A program made the translations under genes and the position numbers. From assembly GCF_900112395.1 (NCBI RefSeq), contig NZ_FOLN01000003.1:558001-622000 (forward strand): 64,000 nt of DNA, read 5' to 3'. Origin of the DNA: Algibacter lectus (GTDB taxonomy: Bacteria; Bacteroidota; Bacteroidia; Flavobacteriales; Flavobacteriaceae). A model generated the notes under the pieces. That model ran no database searches. It was given only the letters and a program-made list of their open reading frames with translations, and had not been told where the DNA came from. This document shows, one piece after another, positions 6,527-15,865 of this stretch (position 1 is its first letter; every line of letters begins with the position of its first letter).

Positions 6527-9031
6527 CTAGAAGTTAAAACCGAAGCTTCCTGTAACTCCAAACTTTCTAGCGTCTGGATATTCAACTTCATTTAAATAAT
6601 TACCTCTAAAATTAAAGTCTATTCTAAATACTTTAAAAATGTTTCCAATACCAAAACCATATTCGTAGTATGGCTTTTTAGATGGCGCTGCTAACGGAAT
6701 GCTGTTTGGTAAGCCTGTGTTGCTTAATGCAAAGTTCTCATCAGATAGCTCGCCTATAACACCACGGAAACTCACTATTTCTCTTAAATTTAGTTTACGT
6801 AAAAACGGGATTCTAGAAAATAAACGTCCGTTAAAATTATGTTCTAAATGTACAGATCCATAAGTGTCTGAAACAAACTCGTAAAAGTCCAATTGAGAAA
6901 AGGTATTGTATATTGAAAAATACGATTGGTTTCCTGGAATAACGCTTAATAAACCTAATGGTACTTCACCAAAGGTTTTACCAGCTTCTACCGTTGTGGT
7001 TAAGCGGCCAAAGCCACCAATTTGCCAAGGTTGAATATATGAAAACTGAAGTTTAGTGTAGTTAAAATCACCATCGAATATGGCTTTATCTCCACGTGTT
7101 ATTTGCGCAAAAAGACGTGCGTAATCATCGTTAGCATTTAAACGCTCTACACCAAAACCTGTCATTTTTCGCTTCGGGAAATAAGACATTGATAGAGACG
7201 ATTCGAACTGTTTAATTTCCGATTCCAATCCATCAGGCGTATTGTAATCTAAACTAAAAGTTGGCGATGCCGACTCTAAAGTACGGTAGTTACCGCCTAA
7301 CCTAAAAATAACATTGCGCCATGGTTCTGCTTCAACAGCTAAACTGGTTAAGTTTATAGAGGTTAACTTATCGTTAGTGCTAGTGCCTACTACAGAAGAT
7401 GATGCTAAGCTTCGTCCTAAAACATCAGAACTTGTGGTTAAGCTCGCCCCAATTTGTTCTACATCGCGTCTGTTTCCTCCGGAAATAATTAAACGACTCT
7501 TTTTATCAACTAGCCATTTTCCAGAAATGCCATACTTTACTTTGTCATCTCTAAAACCATAAGCCATAAAACCTTCTAAACGCCATAAATCGTTTTTTCC
7601 AAAATATGTTCTACCACCTGCACGCAAGCGTAAACCTTCAACTTCATTAAATCCAAAAGTTGAAAATATTGGTCCGTAATCTAAAGGTAATGAGTTAAAC
7701 TCGATATAACCTGAGGTTAAAATACTTCCTAAGTTATATAGGCGTTTAAATTTTTTAACTGTTTTTAAAGTATCGAGCATTTTGTAAACACCTTGCTCAT
7801 CTTTATTTAAACTTTCTAAACGATTTTCTGACCAAAAGGTATCATCACGATCGTAAACATCTTTATCGAAATTGTAAACTTCAACATCGTAGAATTTTTT
7901 ATCTTTCTCTTTATCAAATACGTAATTGTTGTACAAAGTAGTACGCTTTCCGTAAACACCACGCGATTTCTCTTTTTTACTAAAAGCAAAATCACTCATC
8001 ATGTAGTCACGTTTTACTAAAAATAAAGAATCGTTTAGTACTTCAAATTCTTGTTCAATGTAAATGTCTTTTACCCAGTTTATATTTGCGCTTTTTGAAG
8101 CTTGTAAATTAATTTCTTTAATAGCATAGGTAGTATCGGCAACCCAAAAATCTCCTTTAAAAGTCAGTTCGTTTTTTCTACGCGGATAGTAAATAATGTT
8201 GTAACACCATTTATTATCAATAAAGGAGCTATCGGATAACACATAGTTGTAAGTGTTAATCCCTGTTTTAGATAAAGGACTTACAAAACTTTTATCGAAA
8301 AACTTAAGGTAGTTATCGTAAACATTAAAGTCGTTATAAAGGTCGTCTACAAAATCGATTATTATTTGGTTATCACTAAACCCAGAGTTTTTGTTTCCTT
8401 TTAAATCGTTTTTTTCTTTGTTTATAATATTGTCGCCATAAACGGTAGATACAGCTTCGTTTATAAACATAGGTAAATAGGTTTTACCTGTAACATTAGA
8501 AGTGTCGACTTGGTCGAAAACAAATTCCATACCTCTAAATAGCTTACTTTTAATTAAGGCGCTGTCTATGGTGTTAATATCGAATTCTACTTTTTCGTAT
8601 TTATCGTATTGGTATTGTTTAAACTGTTTTAAGCCATTGCTACGTTTGTTTTCCCAAATTTTACGAAGTAAATCTATGGCGGGGTTGTTTTTTTTAGATT
8701 GCTTGCCTGTAACAATCAATACTTGGTCTAGAGCAGAGGCTTCTTCTTTTAACGTGAAATTTAAGTCGTAATTTACTCTTTTAGCTAAAGGTACATCTAG
8801 AGTTTCGTAACCTATAAAGGATACAATAAGGTTACTCCAAGTTTCGTCAGATTCTAAATAGAATTTGCCGTTTTCATCGGTTATGGTTCCTTGGGTCGAT
8901 CCTTTAAATAAAACGTTAGCAAAAGATACGGGCTCTTTATATTCATCAAAAATATAACCGCTCACTTTGGTTTGCGCTGCTATGGAAAGCAATCCAAAAA
9001 AGAAAAATATTAAAACTAATTTCGTTTTCAT
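6527..9031 (-). CDS. DUF5686 outer-membrane protein with N-terminal carboxypeptidase-regulatory-like domain
   Basis: The protein has about 834 residues. A signal peptide (MKTKLVLIFFFFGLLSIAAQ) precedes a CarboxypepD_reg-like domain (residues about 22-110: VSGYIFDEYKEPVSFANVL, GTITDENGKF, VSFIGYET). The long remainder matches the DUF5686 family, with an outer-membrane barrel-like second half ending in a C-terminal VTGSFGFNF strand. There is no TonB plug, so it is not a classical receptor. Its function is unknown, presumably surface-associated. The ATG at 9031 gives the standard signal peptide; an in-frame ATG lies at 9040. It is the only gene between the terminator at 6468 and that of pdhB. 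Confidence 0.85.
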   Translation of the reverse strand: MKTKLVLIFFFFGLLSIAAQTKVSGYIFDEYKEPVSFANVLFKGSTQGTITDENGKFYLESDETWSNLIVSFIGYETLDVPLAKRVNYDLNFTLKEEASALDQVLIVTGKQSKKNNPAIDLLRKIWENKRSNGLKQFKQYQYDKYEKVEFDINTIDSALIKSKLFRGMEFVFDQVDTSNVTGKTYLPMFINEAVSTVYGDNIINKEKNDLKGNKNSGFSDNQIIIDFVDDLYNDFNVYDNYLKFFDKSFVSPLSKTGINTYNYVLSDSSFIDNKWCYNIIYYPRRKNELTFKGDFWVADTTYAIKEINLQASKSANINWVKDIYIEQEFEVLNDSLFLVKRDYMMSDFAFSKKEKSRGVYGKRTTLYNNYVFDKEKDKKFYDVEVYNFDKDVYDRDDTFWSENRLESLNKDEQGVYKMLDTLKTVKKFKRLYNLGSILTSGYIEFNSLPLDYGPIFSTFGFNEVEGLRLRAGGRTYFGKNDLWRLEGFMAYGFRDDKVKYGISGKWLVDKKSRLIISGGNRRDVEQIGASLTTSSDVLGRSLASSSVVGTSTNDKLTSINLTSLAVEAEPWRNVIFRLGGNYRTLESASPTFSLDYNTPDGLESEIKQFESSLSMSYFPKRKMTGFGVERLNANDDYARLFAQITRGDKAIFDGDFNYTKLQFSYIQPWQIGGFGRLTTTVEAGKTFGEVPLGLLSVIPGNQSYFSIYNTFSQLDFYEFVSDTYGSVHLEHNFNGRLFSRIPFLRKLNLREIVSFRGVIGELSDENFALSNTGLPNSIPLAAPSKKPYYEYGFGIGNIFKVFRIDFNFRGNYLNEVEYPDARKFGVTGSFGFNF

Positions 9032-9125
9032 TAGGGGCATTTAGTATGTTTCATTTAAAAGAAGCTAATAGTCTGTCTGTAACAGCGTTCCTTTCAAAAA
9101 AACGAATATGTTATTTTATTATACG

Positions 9126-9161
9126 AAAAAACTTCACTAACAGTTGTGCTAATGAAGTTTT
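9126..9161 (-). terminator. Terminator downstream of pdhB
   Basis: AAAACTTCA (9128-9136) pairs with TGAAGTTTT (9153-9161) around a 16-base loop. On the minus strand the stem runs into six T. It ends the E1-beta transcript before the DUF5686 gene. Confidence 0.75.
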
Positions 9162-9182
9162 AATAACGTAAAATATGTTGTT

Positions 9183-10160
9183 TTATTTGTATAAAACTTT
9201 TTTCACAGCCTTTATAACCTCGTCTTTATTCGGTAACCATTCTTCTAAAAGAACAGGAGAATAAGGTGCAGGTGTGTCTGCGGTGTTTATTTTGATAATT
9301 GGTGCATCTAAATAATCGAAAGCTTCACTTTGTACTAAGTAAGTAATTTCAGTAGCAACACTTCCAAAAGGCCATGCTTCTTCTAAAATAACTAATCTGT
9401 TTGTTTTCTTAACAGATTCTACAATTGCTTTTCTATCCATTGGACGAACGGTACGTAAATCGATAATTTCACAAGAAATACCTTCTTTCTCTAATTCGTC
9501 TGCAGCTTTATAAGCTTCTTTAATAATTTTACCAAAAGATACAATAGTAACATCGGTACCTTCACGCTTGATGTCGGCAACACCTAATGGAATAATGTAT
9601 TCGCCTTCTGGCACTTCACCTTTATCACCATACATTTGCTCACTTTCCATAAAAATAACCGGATCGTCGTCGCGAATAGATGCTTTTAAAAGTCCTTTTG
9701 CATCATAAGGATTAGATGGTACAACAACTTTTAAACCAGGTGTATTAGCAAACCAGTTCTCAAAAGCTTGTGAGTGTGTTGCTCCTAATTGTCCTGCAGA
9801 ACCTGTTGGTCCACGAAAAACAATAGGGCAGTTAAATTGCCCACCAGACATTTGTCTAATTTTTGCTGCGTTGTTTATAATTTGATCAATTCCTACTAAA
9901 GAGAAGTTAAATGTCATGTATTCTACAATCGGGCGGTTACCTGTCATGGTAGAACCAATTGCTATACCTGCAAAACCAAGCTCTGCAATTGGTGTATCAA
10001 TAACACGTTTTGCTCCAAACTCATCTAGCATTCCTTTCGATGCTTTGTAAGCACCATTATATTCAGCTACTTCCTCGCCCATTAAGTAAATGCTTTCGTC
10101 ACGACGCATTTCTTCACTCATGGCTTCACAAATGGCTTCTCTAAATTGAATTGTCTTCAT
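9183..10160 (-). CDS. pdhB: Pyruvate dehydrogenase complex E1 component, beta subunit
   Basis: This is the 325-residue beta subunit of heterotetrameric E1. With E1-alpha it decarboxylates pyruvate with thiamine diphosphate and reductively acetylates the lipoyl E2. Family signatures run in order: MGEEVAEYNGAYKASKG, RVIDTPIAELGFAGIAIG, PIVEYMTFNF, a QMSGGQFNCPIVFRGPTG stretch and SHSQ-like THSQAFE. The C-terminal transketolase fold has VIDLRTVRPMD and VILEEAWPFGSV. The alpha subunit and E2 genes are not in this window, so the gene is separate from them, as is common in flavobacteria. It stands alone on the minus strand, divergent from etfBA. Confidence 0.96.
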   Translation of the reverse strand: MKTIQFREAICEAMSEEMRRDESIYLMGEEVAEYNGAYKASKGMLDEFGAKRVIDTPIAELGFAGIAIGSTMTGNRPIVEYMTFNFSLVGIDQIINNAAKIRQMSGGQFNCPIVFRGPTGSAGQLGATHSQAFENWFANTPGLKVVVPSNPYDAKGLLKASIRDDDPVIFMESEQMYGDKGEVPEGEYIIPLGVADIKREGTDVTIVSFGKIIKEAYKAADELEKEGISCEIIDLRTVRPMDRKAIVESVKKTNRLVILEEAWPFGSVATEITYLVQSEAFDYLDAPIIKINTADTPAPYSPVLLEEWLPNKDEVIKAVKKVLYK

Positions 10161-10701
10161 TCTATCTATTTTAAATCAAGTTGCTAAATTAAAAATTTTC
10201 TACGAGAAAAATATTGTTTTTTTCACTTTGATTTATGGAAATTTTCAAGTCGGAAGTAAGTGCTGTGTTTTTTTATCAAATTAACAGAAGAAAAACGTTT
10301 TTAGATGAAACTCAAGAATGAGAAAAGGAGATTATTGCGGATTGCACTAAGAAGGATGGGGTAATCCTCCCTTTAATATGGTGTTTTAAATCATGATTGC
10401 TTCAGTTTTCGATTTAAATCTTTTCTTTAAGTAGGTTTTTTATTACTTTTCATGATGTGAAATTTTAATAAAACCTGATAGGGTGTTAATATTGTGTGAA
10501 CTAAAACCAGCGGTCTAAATAATTGTTTATACCTTTGTTTAAAGGTGTTTATAAATAGTTTAAGGTTTGTTTCGAGATAAATACTTGTTGATTTCTAAAA
10601 AATAAAAACAAAAATTTATTATGCGTGCATAGTATTTTTCGAAATAAAATAATTAACTTCGTAAACTCAAACAAACATATTCTTACTAAATAGCGATTAT
10701 T
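10161..10701. other. Long intergenic region between pdhB and etfB (divergent promoters)
   Basis: This is 541 bases with no convincing ORF. It must hold the pdhB promoter (minus) and the etfBA promoter (plus). One -7-like box, TACCTTTG, lies at 10530-10537 on the plus strand but has no well-spaced TTG. A GGAT/ATCC mini-hairpin lies near 10355-10373 with no clear role. A palindrome at 10620-10631 is listed separately. Confidence 0.6.
10620..10631. promoter_or_regulatory. Candidate operator upstream of etfBA
   Basis: TATGC-GT-GCATA is a 12-base element with perfect 5-base arms around a 2-base centre. It lies 71 bases before the etfB start in otherwise A/T-rich sequence. Its symmetry is that expected for a dimeric TetR/FadR-type regulator of fatty-acid or amino-acid oxidation genes. 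No such regulator gene is adjacent, so this is a candidate only. Confidence 0.45.
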
Positions 10702-11448
10702 ATGAAAATATTAGTGTGCATTAGCCACGTTCCCGATACCACTTCTAAGATTAATTTTACAGAAGACAATACTAAGTTTGATGCCAATGGCGTACAATTT
10801 GTGATAAACCCTTATGATGAATTTGGATTAACACGTGCCATGTGGTTTAAGGAAAAACAAGGTGCCAGTGTAGATGTTGTAAATGTTGGTGGTCCAGAAA
10901 CCGAGCCTACATTACGTAAAGCTTTGGCTATTGGTGCAGATGCTGCAATACGCATAAATACAGTAGCTACCGATGCTTTTTCTGTAGCTAAGCAATTAGC
11001 CCATGTTGTTAGTAATGGTGGTTACGATTTAGTTATTGCTGGTCGTGAATCTATTGATTACAATGGCGGAATGGTGCCTGGTATGCTTGCTGCTTTAACT
11101 AATGCAAATTTTGTAAATAGCTGTATTGGTTTAGAAATAGACGGTACAAGCGCTAAAGCGGTTAGAGAAATCGATGGTGGTAAAGAAACCGTTTCTACAA
11201 GTTTACCATTAGTAGTTGGTGGACAAAAAGGATTGGTAGAAGAAAGTGATTTACGTATTCCAAATATGCGTGGTATTATGATGGCTCGTAAAAAACCATT
11301 AACAGTATCAGAACCTGTAGAAGCTTCTCCGGAAACACAATCTGTTTCTTTTGAAAAACCAGCTCCAAAAGGTGCAGTTACTTTGGTTTCTCCAGATAAT
11401 TTAGACGAGTTGGTAAGCTTACTTCATAATGAAGCTAAGGTTATTTAG
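10702..11448 (+). CDS. etfB: Electron transfer flavoprotein, beta subunit
   Basis: This is the 248-residue small ETF subunit that holds AMP and docks dehydrogenases. With EtfA it carries electrons from acyl-CoA and related dehydrogenases toward the quinone pool. Signatures are MKILVCISHVPDTTSKI at the N-terminus, NPYDEFGLTRA, LRKALAIGADAAIRI and the AGRESIDYNGGMVPGMLA nucleotide-binding segment. The C-terminal recognition loop region has LRIPNMRGIMMARKKPL. Order is etfB then etfA, 104 bases apart. No acyl-CoA dehydrogenase or quinone-bifurcating partner lies next to it, which favours a housekeeping ETF. Confidence 0.96.
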   Translation: MKILVCISHVPDTTSKINFTEDNTKFDANGVQFVINPYDEFGLTRAMWFKEKQGASVDVVNVGGPETEPTLRKALAIGADAAIRINTVATDAFSVAKQLAHVVSNGGYDLVIAGRESIDYNGGMVPGMLAALTNANFVNSCIGLEIDGTSAKAVREIDGGKETVSTSLPLVVGGQKGLVEESDLRIPNMRGIMMARKKPLTVSEPVEASPETQSVSFEKPAPKGAVTLVSPDNLDELVSLLHNEAKVI

Positions 11449-11552
11449 AGAAAAGGAGTTAGTCTGAGTTTAATTTCAGAGTCTTTTCAAGTTTACAAAA
11501 TCATTAATGAGATTTTCACTTCCGTGGAAATTAAAAAAATAAAGAATATATT

Positions 11553-12512
11553 ATGTCAGTTTTAGTATATACAGAATCAGAACAAGGTCACTTTAAAAAA
11601 GCAGCGTTAGAAGTTGCTTCTTATGCAAAAGCCGTTGCAGACCAATTAGGCACAACTGTTACAGCTATTAGCGTAAATGCCGCAGATACATCTGTTTTAG
11701 GGAATTACGGAGTAGATAAAGTGTTACATGTTAATAATGATAAATTAAATAGTTTTAATGCCAATGCTTATGCAAATGTTATTAAGCAAGCGGCCGAAAA
11801 CGAAAGTGCTAAAGTTATTATTATCAGCTCTAGTGCCGATAGTAAATATTTAGCACCACTTTTAGCGGTAGGGTTAAATGCAGGTTACGCTTCTAATGTT
11901 GTAGCAGCACCATCTAGCACAAGTCCGTTTACTGTTAAACGTCCCGCTTTTACAAATAAAGCTTTCGAAAACACGCAAATAAACACCGAAGTTAAAATTA
12001 TTGGAGTTTCTAATAATGCATTTGGTTTAGTAGAAAATAGTGGTAGCGCTTCCGCGGAAGATTTTTCACCTGCCATTCCAGAATTTGCTGTAAACGTTGA
12101 GTCTGTAGATAAAGCTACAGATAAAGTAACTATTGCAGATGCAGAAATTGTAGTCTCTGGTGGTCGTGGATTAAAAGGTCCTGAAAATTGGGGTATGATT
12201 GAAGAATTGGCCGAAGTTTTAGGTGCAGCAACAGCTTGCTCTAAACCAGTGTCAGATTTAGGGTGGAGACCACATAGTGAACACGTTGGGCAAACAGGAA
12301 AACCTGTAGCGTCTAATTTGTATATCGCTATCGGAATCTCTGGTGCTATTCAACATTTAGCAGGTATTAATGCCTCTAAAGTGAAAGTTGTAGTTAATAC
12401 AGATCCAGAAGCACCATTTTTTAAAGCGGCCGATTACGGAGTAGTTGGAGATGCTTTTCAGGTTATTCCAGAACTCATCGAGAAATTAAAAGCTTTTAAA
12501 GCGCAGCAATAA
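11553..12512 (+). CDS. etfA: Electron transfer flavoprotein, alpha subunit
   Basis: This is the 319-residue large ETF subunit that binds the redox-active FAD. The N-terminal domain is the usual adenine-nucleotide-like fold. The C-terminal FAD domain begins at about residue 200 with VVSGGRGLKGPENW. It continues with LGAATACSKPVSDLGWRP, the HVGQTGK motif, YIAIGISGAIQHLAGI and VNTDPEAPFFKAADYGVVGD, all diagnostic for EtfA. It is cotranscribed with etfB. A strong hairpin follows before the next gene. Confidence 0.96.
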   Translation: MSVLVYTESEQGHFKKAALEVASYAKAVADQLGTTVTAISVNAADTSVLGNYGVDKVLHVNNDKLNSFNANAYANVIKQAAENESAKVIIISSSADSKYLAPLLAVGLNAGYASNVVAAPSSTSPFTVKRPAFTNKAFENTQINTEVKIIGVSNNAFGLVENSGSASAEDFSPAIPEFAVNVESVDKATDKVTIADAEIVVSGGRGLKGPENWGMIEELAEVLGAATACSKPVSDLGWRPHSEHVGQTGKPVASNLYIAIGISGAIQHLAGINASKVKVVVNTDPEAPFFKAADYGVVGDAFQVIPELIEKLKAFKAQQ

Positions 12513-12543
12513 CATATTTTTTTTTAAATTGTAATAATATTCA

Positions 12544-12604
12544 GAACTGATTAAATTAGAATTTATCCATCATGCAGTTGGTAAAGTCCTAATTTAAACA
12601 GTTC
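12544..12604 (+). terminator. Long hairpin between etfA and the bifunctional-nuclease gene
   Basis: GAACTG-A-TTAAATTAG (12544-12559) pairs with CTAATTTAA-A-CAGTTC (12589-12604), giving 15 base pairs interrupted by one A-A mismatch, with a 29-base loop. A T-rich tail (TTTGCGTTTTT) follows. It ends 18 bases before the next start codon. It could be an etfBA terminator, or a leader structure controlling the downstream gene. Confidence 0.55.
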
Positions 12605-12622
12605 TTTGCGTTTTTATTAATT

Positions 12623-13240
12623 ATGAGTTTAGTAAGATTAAACATAAAGGGGATTTCCTATAGTCAAACCCAAAATGGTGCGTATGCATTAATTTTAAAT
12701 GAAGTAGATGGCGACCGCAAACTCCCTATAGTTATTGGGGCTTTCGAGGCGCAATCTATTGCTATTGCTTTAGAGAAAGAAATTAGTCCTCCAAGACCCT
12801 TAACACATGATTTATTTAAAAATTTTGCAGACCGCTTCGATATTGTTGTAAAACAAGTTATTATCCACAAGCTTGTAGATGGCGTTTTTTATTCAAGTTT
12901 AATTTGCGAACGCGATAAAATTGAAGAAATAATTGATGCCAGAACTAGTGATGCTATAGCTTTAGCACTTCGCTTTCAAGCTCCTATTTTTACGTTTAAA
13001 AACATTCTTGACAAAGCCGGTATTTACTTAAAAGTGAATCCTAAAAAAGAGGATGATGATACGGAAGATAATATTTTGATGGATGAGTTGGTTGCAAATG
13101 AGCTTGAGCCTCAAGAGCCAGGTGAAAACTACAAAGCAAAATCTATCGAAGAGCTTCACAACTTACTAGAAGAAGCCGTTTCGAATGAAGATTATGAAAA
13201 GGCAGCACATATTCGTGATGAAATTTCTAAAAGAGAATAA
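12623..13240 (+). CDS. Bifunctional nuclease family protein (DUF151) with C-terminal UVR motif
   Basis: The protein has 205 residues. Residues 1-140 form the BFN/DUF151 domain: GAYALILNEVDGDRKLPIVIG, a FEAQSIAIALE helix and ARTSDAIALALRF. After an acidic linker (KKEDDDTEDN) comes a UvrB/UvrC interaction motif at about 172-205 (ELHNLLEEAVSNEDYEKAA). Plant BFN proteins cleave RNA and DNA. Bacterial members are largely uncharacterised, so a nuclease or protein-interaction role is inferred from the family. It is followed 16 bases later by the nucleoside transporter, suggesting an operon for nucleic-acid breakdown and nucleoside uptake. Confidence 0.85.
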   Translation: MSLVRLNIKGISYSQTQNGAYALILNEVDGDRKLPIVIGAFEAQSIAIALEKEISPPRPLTHDLFKNFADRFDIVVKQVIIHKLVDGVFYSSLICERDKIEEIIDARTSDAIALALRFQAPIFTFKNILDKAGIYLKVNPKKEDDDTEDNILMDELVANELEPQEPGENYKAKSIEELHNLLEEAVSNEDYEKAAHIRDEISKRE

Positions 13241-13256
13241 TACCTAAGTCTATAAT

Positions 13257-14792
13257 ATGAATAAGTTGTTTTTGATTACTGTTGCTTTTTTTTTAGTTCT
13301 AACTACAACACTAACGGCGCAGGATGTAAACGAAACAATAACTGCCAAAATTACCCAAACTACAGATTCTGTTAGTAATGCTCTGCAAGATTCGTTAGTG
13401 GTTACTAAAGCAGAATTAAATGTCGCTCAAGTTGCCGAGTCTGTGCAACCAGAACCGCAAGTAGCAACGGCAACTATCATACCTAGCCAAGGGTTTACTT
13501 TAAACAGTTTATGGCGTGGTGTTTTAGGTATGGTTACGCTTATTTTTGTAGCGTTTCTTTTTAGTAGTAATAGAAAGGCAATCGACTGGAAAATTGTTGT
13601 TGTCGGTTTAGCTTTTCAACTTTTAATTGCTATTGGTGTTTTAAAAGTAGAATTTATAAAAACTATTTTTGAATTTATTGGAGGCTTATTTGTAAACGTA
13701 CTCGATTTTACAAGAGCTGGAAGTAAGTTTCTTTTCGAAGGTTTAGTGGTAGATATGGATACATTCGGATTTATTTTCGCGTTCCAAGTGCTACCAACTA
13801 TTATATTCTTTTCTGCATTAACATCTGTTTTATTTTATTTAGGCATTATCCAACGCGTCGTAAAGGCTATGGCTTGGTTGCTTTCTAAAACATTAAAAAT
13901 TTCGGGAGCCGAAAGTTTAAGTGTTGCCGGAAACATCTTTTTAGGTCAAACCGAGGCGCCACTTTTAATTAAGGCGTATTTGGAGAAAATGAATAAATCT
14001 GAAATGTTATTGGTAATGATTGGTGGTATGGCAACCGTTGCGGGAGCTGTATTAGCAGCATACATTGGCTTTTTAGGTGGAGATGATGCTGATTTAAGAT
14101 TATTCTATGCAAAACACTTGTTGGCGGCCTCAGTGATGGCGGCACCAGGAGCTATTGTAATTTCAAAAATATTATTCCCTCAAACCGAAGATGTAAATAC
14201 CGATGTTTCTGTTTCTCAAGAAAAAATAGGATCTAACTTTTTAGATGCTATTGCAAACGGAACTACCGAAGGCTTAAAATTAGCGGTTAATGTTGGTGCT
14301 ATGTTATTAGTGTTTGTGGCTTTTATAGCTATGTTTAACGGTATTCTTGGCTGGGTTGGAGATGTAACATCTGTAAACAGTTGGATTGCCAGTAACACAT
14401 CATACGCTAAATTATCTATCGAACTTATTTTAGGTTATGCTTTTGCACCGCTTATGTGGCTTATCGGTGTAGCTAAAGAAGATATGGCTTTAATGGGGCA
14501 GCTTTTAGGTATTAAATTGGCAGCCAGCGAATTTATTGGATACATACAATTGCGCGATTTAAAAAATGCGGCAAATGCTACGCATTTAAGTTACGAGAAA
14601 TCGATAATCATGGCAACTTACATGCTTTGTGGTTTTGCTAACTTTGCTTCTATAGGTATCCAAATTGGTGGTATTGGTTCTCTTGCTCCAGGGCAACGTA
14701 AAACCTTATCTAAATTTGGTATGAAAGCACTTGTTGGTGGTACTATTGCTTCTTTAATTTCGGCGACTATTGCTGGAATGATTATTGGGTAA
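13257..14792 (+). CDS. Concentrative nucleoside transporter (NupC/CNT family) with exported N-terminal extension
   Basis: This is an inner-membrane cation/nucleoside symporter. The transporter core starts at about residue 85 and contains the CNT signatures SALTSVLFYLGIIQ, GAESLSVAGNIFLGQTEAPLLI, MATVAGAVLAAYIG, APLMWLIGV and LCGFANFASIGIQIGGIG. The total of 511 residues exceeds the roughly 400 of E. coli NupC. The extra N-terminus is a signal-peptide-like segment (MNKLFLITVAFFLVLTTTLTAQ) plus about 60 Thr/Gln/Val-rich hydrophilic residues. Uptake of nucleosides fits the preceding nuclease-family gene and the thyA gene that follows. Confidence 0.93.
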   Translation: MNKLFLITVAFFLVLTTTLTAQDVNETITAKITQTTDSVSNALQDSLVVTKAELNVAQVAESVQPEPQVATATIIPSQGFTLNSLWRGVLGMVTLIFVAFLFSSNRKAIDWKIVVVGLAFQLLIAIGVLKVEFIKTIFEFIGGLFVNVLDFTRAGSKFLFEGLVVDMDTFGFIFAFQVLPTIIFFSALTSVLFYLGIIQRVVKAMAWLLSKTLKISGAESLSVAGNIFLGQTEAPLLIKAYLEKMNKSEMLLVMIGGMATVAGAVLAAYIGFLGGDDADLRLFYAKHLLAASVMAAPGAIVISKILFPQTEDVNTDVSVSQEKIGSNFLDAIANGTTEGLKLAVNVGAMLLVFVAFIAMFNGILGWVGDVTSVNSWIASNTSYAKLSIELILGYAFAPLMWLIGVAKEDMALMGQLLGIKLAASEFIGYIQLRDLKNAANATHLSYEKSIIMATYMLCGFANFASIGIQIGGIGSLAPGQRKTLSKFGMKALVGGTIASLISATIAGMIIG

Positions 14793-14959
14793 ACAATTCC
14801 TGCGAAGACAGTAACTTTACAAAAGTATACAGCTTAATTTTTACAGAAGATTAAATAAACAATTGTTTTTACTAATTTTGTTGCTAACTATTTGTAGTTA
14901 TTTCAAGGTAATAAACAATCACTAAATAATAGAACCCTGTTTCTGCAGGAGCGATAATT

Positions 14960-15784
14960 ATGAAACAATATCACGACTTAGTAAAACACGTTTTAGAAAA
15001 CGGAAACGAAAAGGGAGACCGCACGGGTACAGGCACAAAAAGTGTTTTTGGATACCAAATGCGCTTCGATTTAAGTGAAGGTTTTCCGATGGTAACCACC
15101 AAAAAACTGCATTTAAAATCTATCATTTATGAGCTGCTTTGGTTCTTAAAAGGTGATACCAATACCAAATATTTAACCGAAAACGGTGTGCGCATTTGGA
15201 ATGAATGGGCCGATGAAAATGGAGATCTGGGGCCTGTTTACGGGCATCAATGGCGTAACTGGAATAGTGATGAAATTGATCAAATTAAACAAGTAATCCA
15301 TAGTTTAAAAACCAACCCAAACAGTCGTAGAATGTTGGTTTCTGCTTGGAATCCTTCTGTTTTACCAGATAATTCAAAATCTTTTAGTGAAAATGTGGCG
15401 AACGGAAAAGCTGCGTTGCCTCCATGTCACGCGTTTTTTCAATTTTATGTGGCTAATGGTAAATTGTCTTGTCAGCTTTATCAGCGTAGTGCAGATATCT
15501 TTTTAGGTGTACCATTCAATATTGCTTCTTATGCCTTATTCACCATGATGATGGCTCAGGTTTGCGGTTACGAGGCTGGTGAGTTTATTCATACCTTTGG
15601 AGATGCGCATATTTATAGTAATCATTACGAGCAATTAGAGCTGCAATTATCTAGAGATATTCGTCCGTTGCCAACAATGAAGATGAATCCTGAAATTAAA
15701 GACATTTTTGATTTCGATTTTGATGATTTCACTTTAGAAGATTACGATCCACATCCACATATAAAAGGAAAAGTAGCGATTTAA
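14960..15784 (+). CDS. thyA: Thymidylate synthase
   Basis: The enzyme methylates dUMP to dTMP using methylene-tetrahydrofolate, releasing dihydrofolate. Signatures include [34 protein letters not shown] and [11 protein letters not shown]. Catalytic C156 lies in [13 protein letters not shown], then [20 protein letters not shown] and HIYSNHYEQ follow. At 274 residues it is slightly longer than E. coli ThyA (264) because of a small insertion (about 137-150) before the active-site cysteine. The DHFR fusion that recycles its folate product lies about 700 bases downstream. Confidence 0.98.
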   Translation: MKQYHDLVKHVLENGNEKGDRTGTGTKSVFGYQMRFDLSEGFPMVTTKKLHLKSIIYELLWFLKGDTNTKYLTENGVRIWNEWADENGDLGPVYGHQWRNWNSDEIDQIKQVIHSLKTNPNSRRMLVSAWNPSVLPDNSKSFSENVANGKAALPPCHAFFQFYVANGKLSCQLYQRSADIFLGVPFNIASYALFTMMMAQVCGYEAGEFIHTFGDAHIYSNHYEQLELQLSRDIRPLPTMKMNPEIKDIFDFDFDDFTLEDYDPHPHIKGKVAI

Positions 15785-15805
15785 GATTCGTGAGAGATAA
15801 AACAT

Positions 15806-15846
15806 AAAAAAAGGGCTTCTAAAATTTTTTAGAAGCCCTTTTTTTA
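15806..15846. terminator. Bidirectional terminator between thyA and the CBM48 gene
   Basis: AAAAGGGCTTCTAAAA and TTTTAGAAGCCCTTTT form a nearly perfect stem with a 2-base centre. It is flanked by A-run and T-run and serves both convergent genes. Confidence 0.92.
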
Positions 15847-15865
15847 TACCGTATTGATATGGTAA

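Noticed and set aside
7314-8771. Two plus-strand ORFs opposite the DUF5686 gene
   Set aside because: Both lie entirely within a strongly supported gene on the other strand and have no recognisable domain or promoter.
10702-12512. EtfBA as an electron-bifurcating ETF
   Set aside because: No adjacent butyryl-CoA dehydrogenase, FixCX or lactate dehydrogenase partner is present, and context fits housekeeping ETF.
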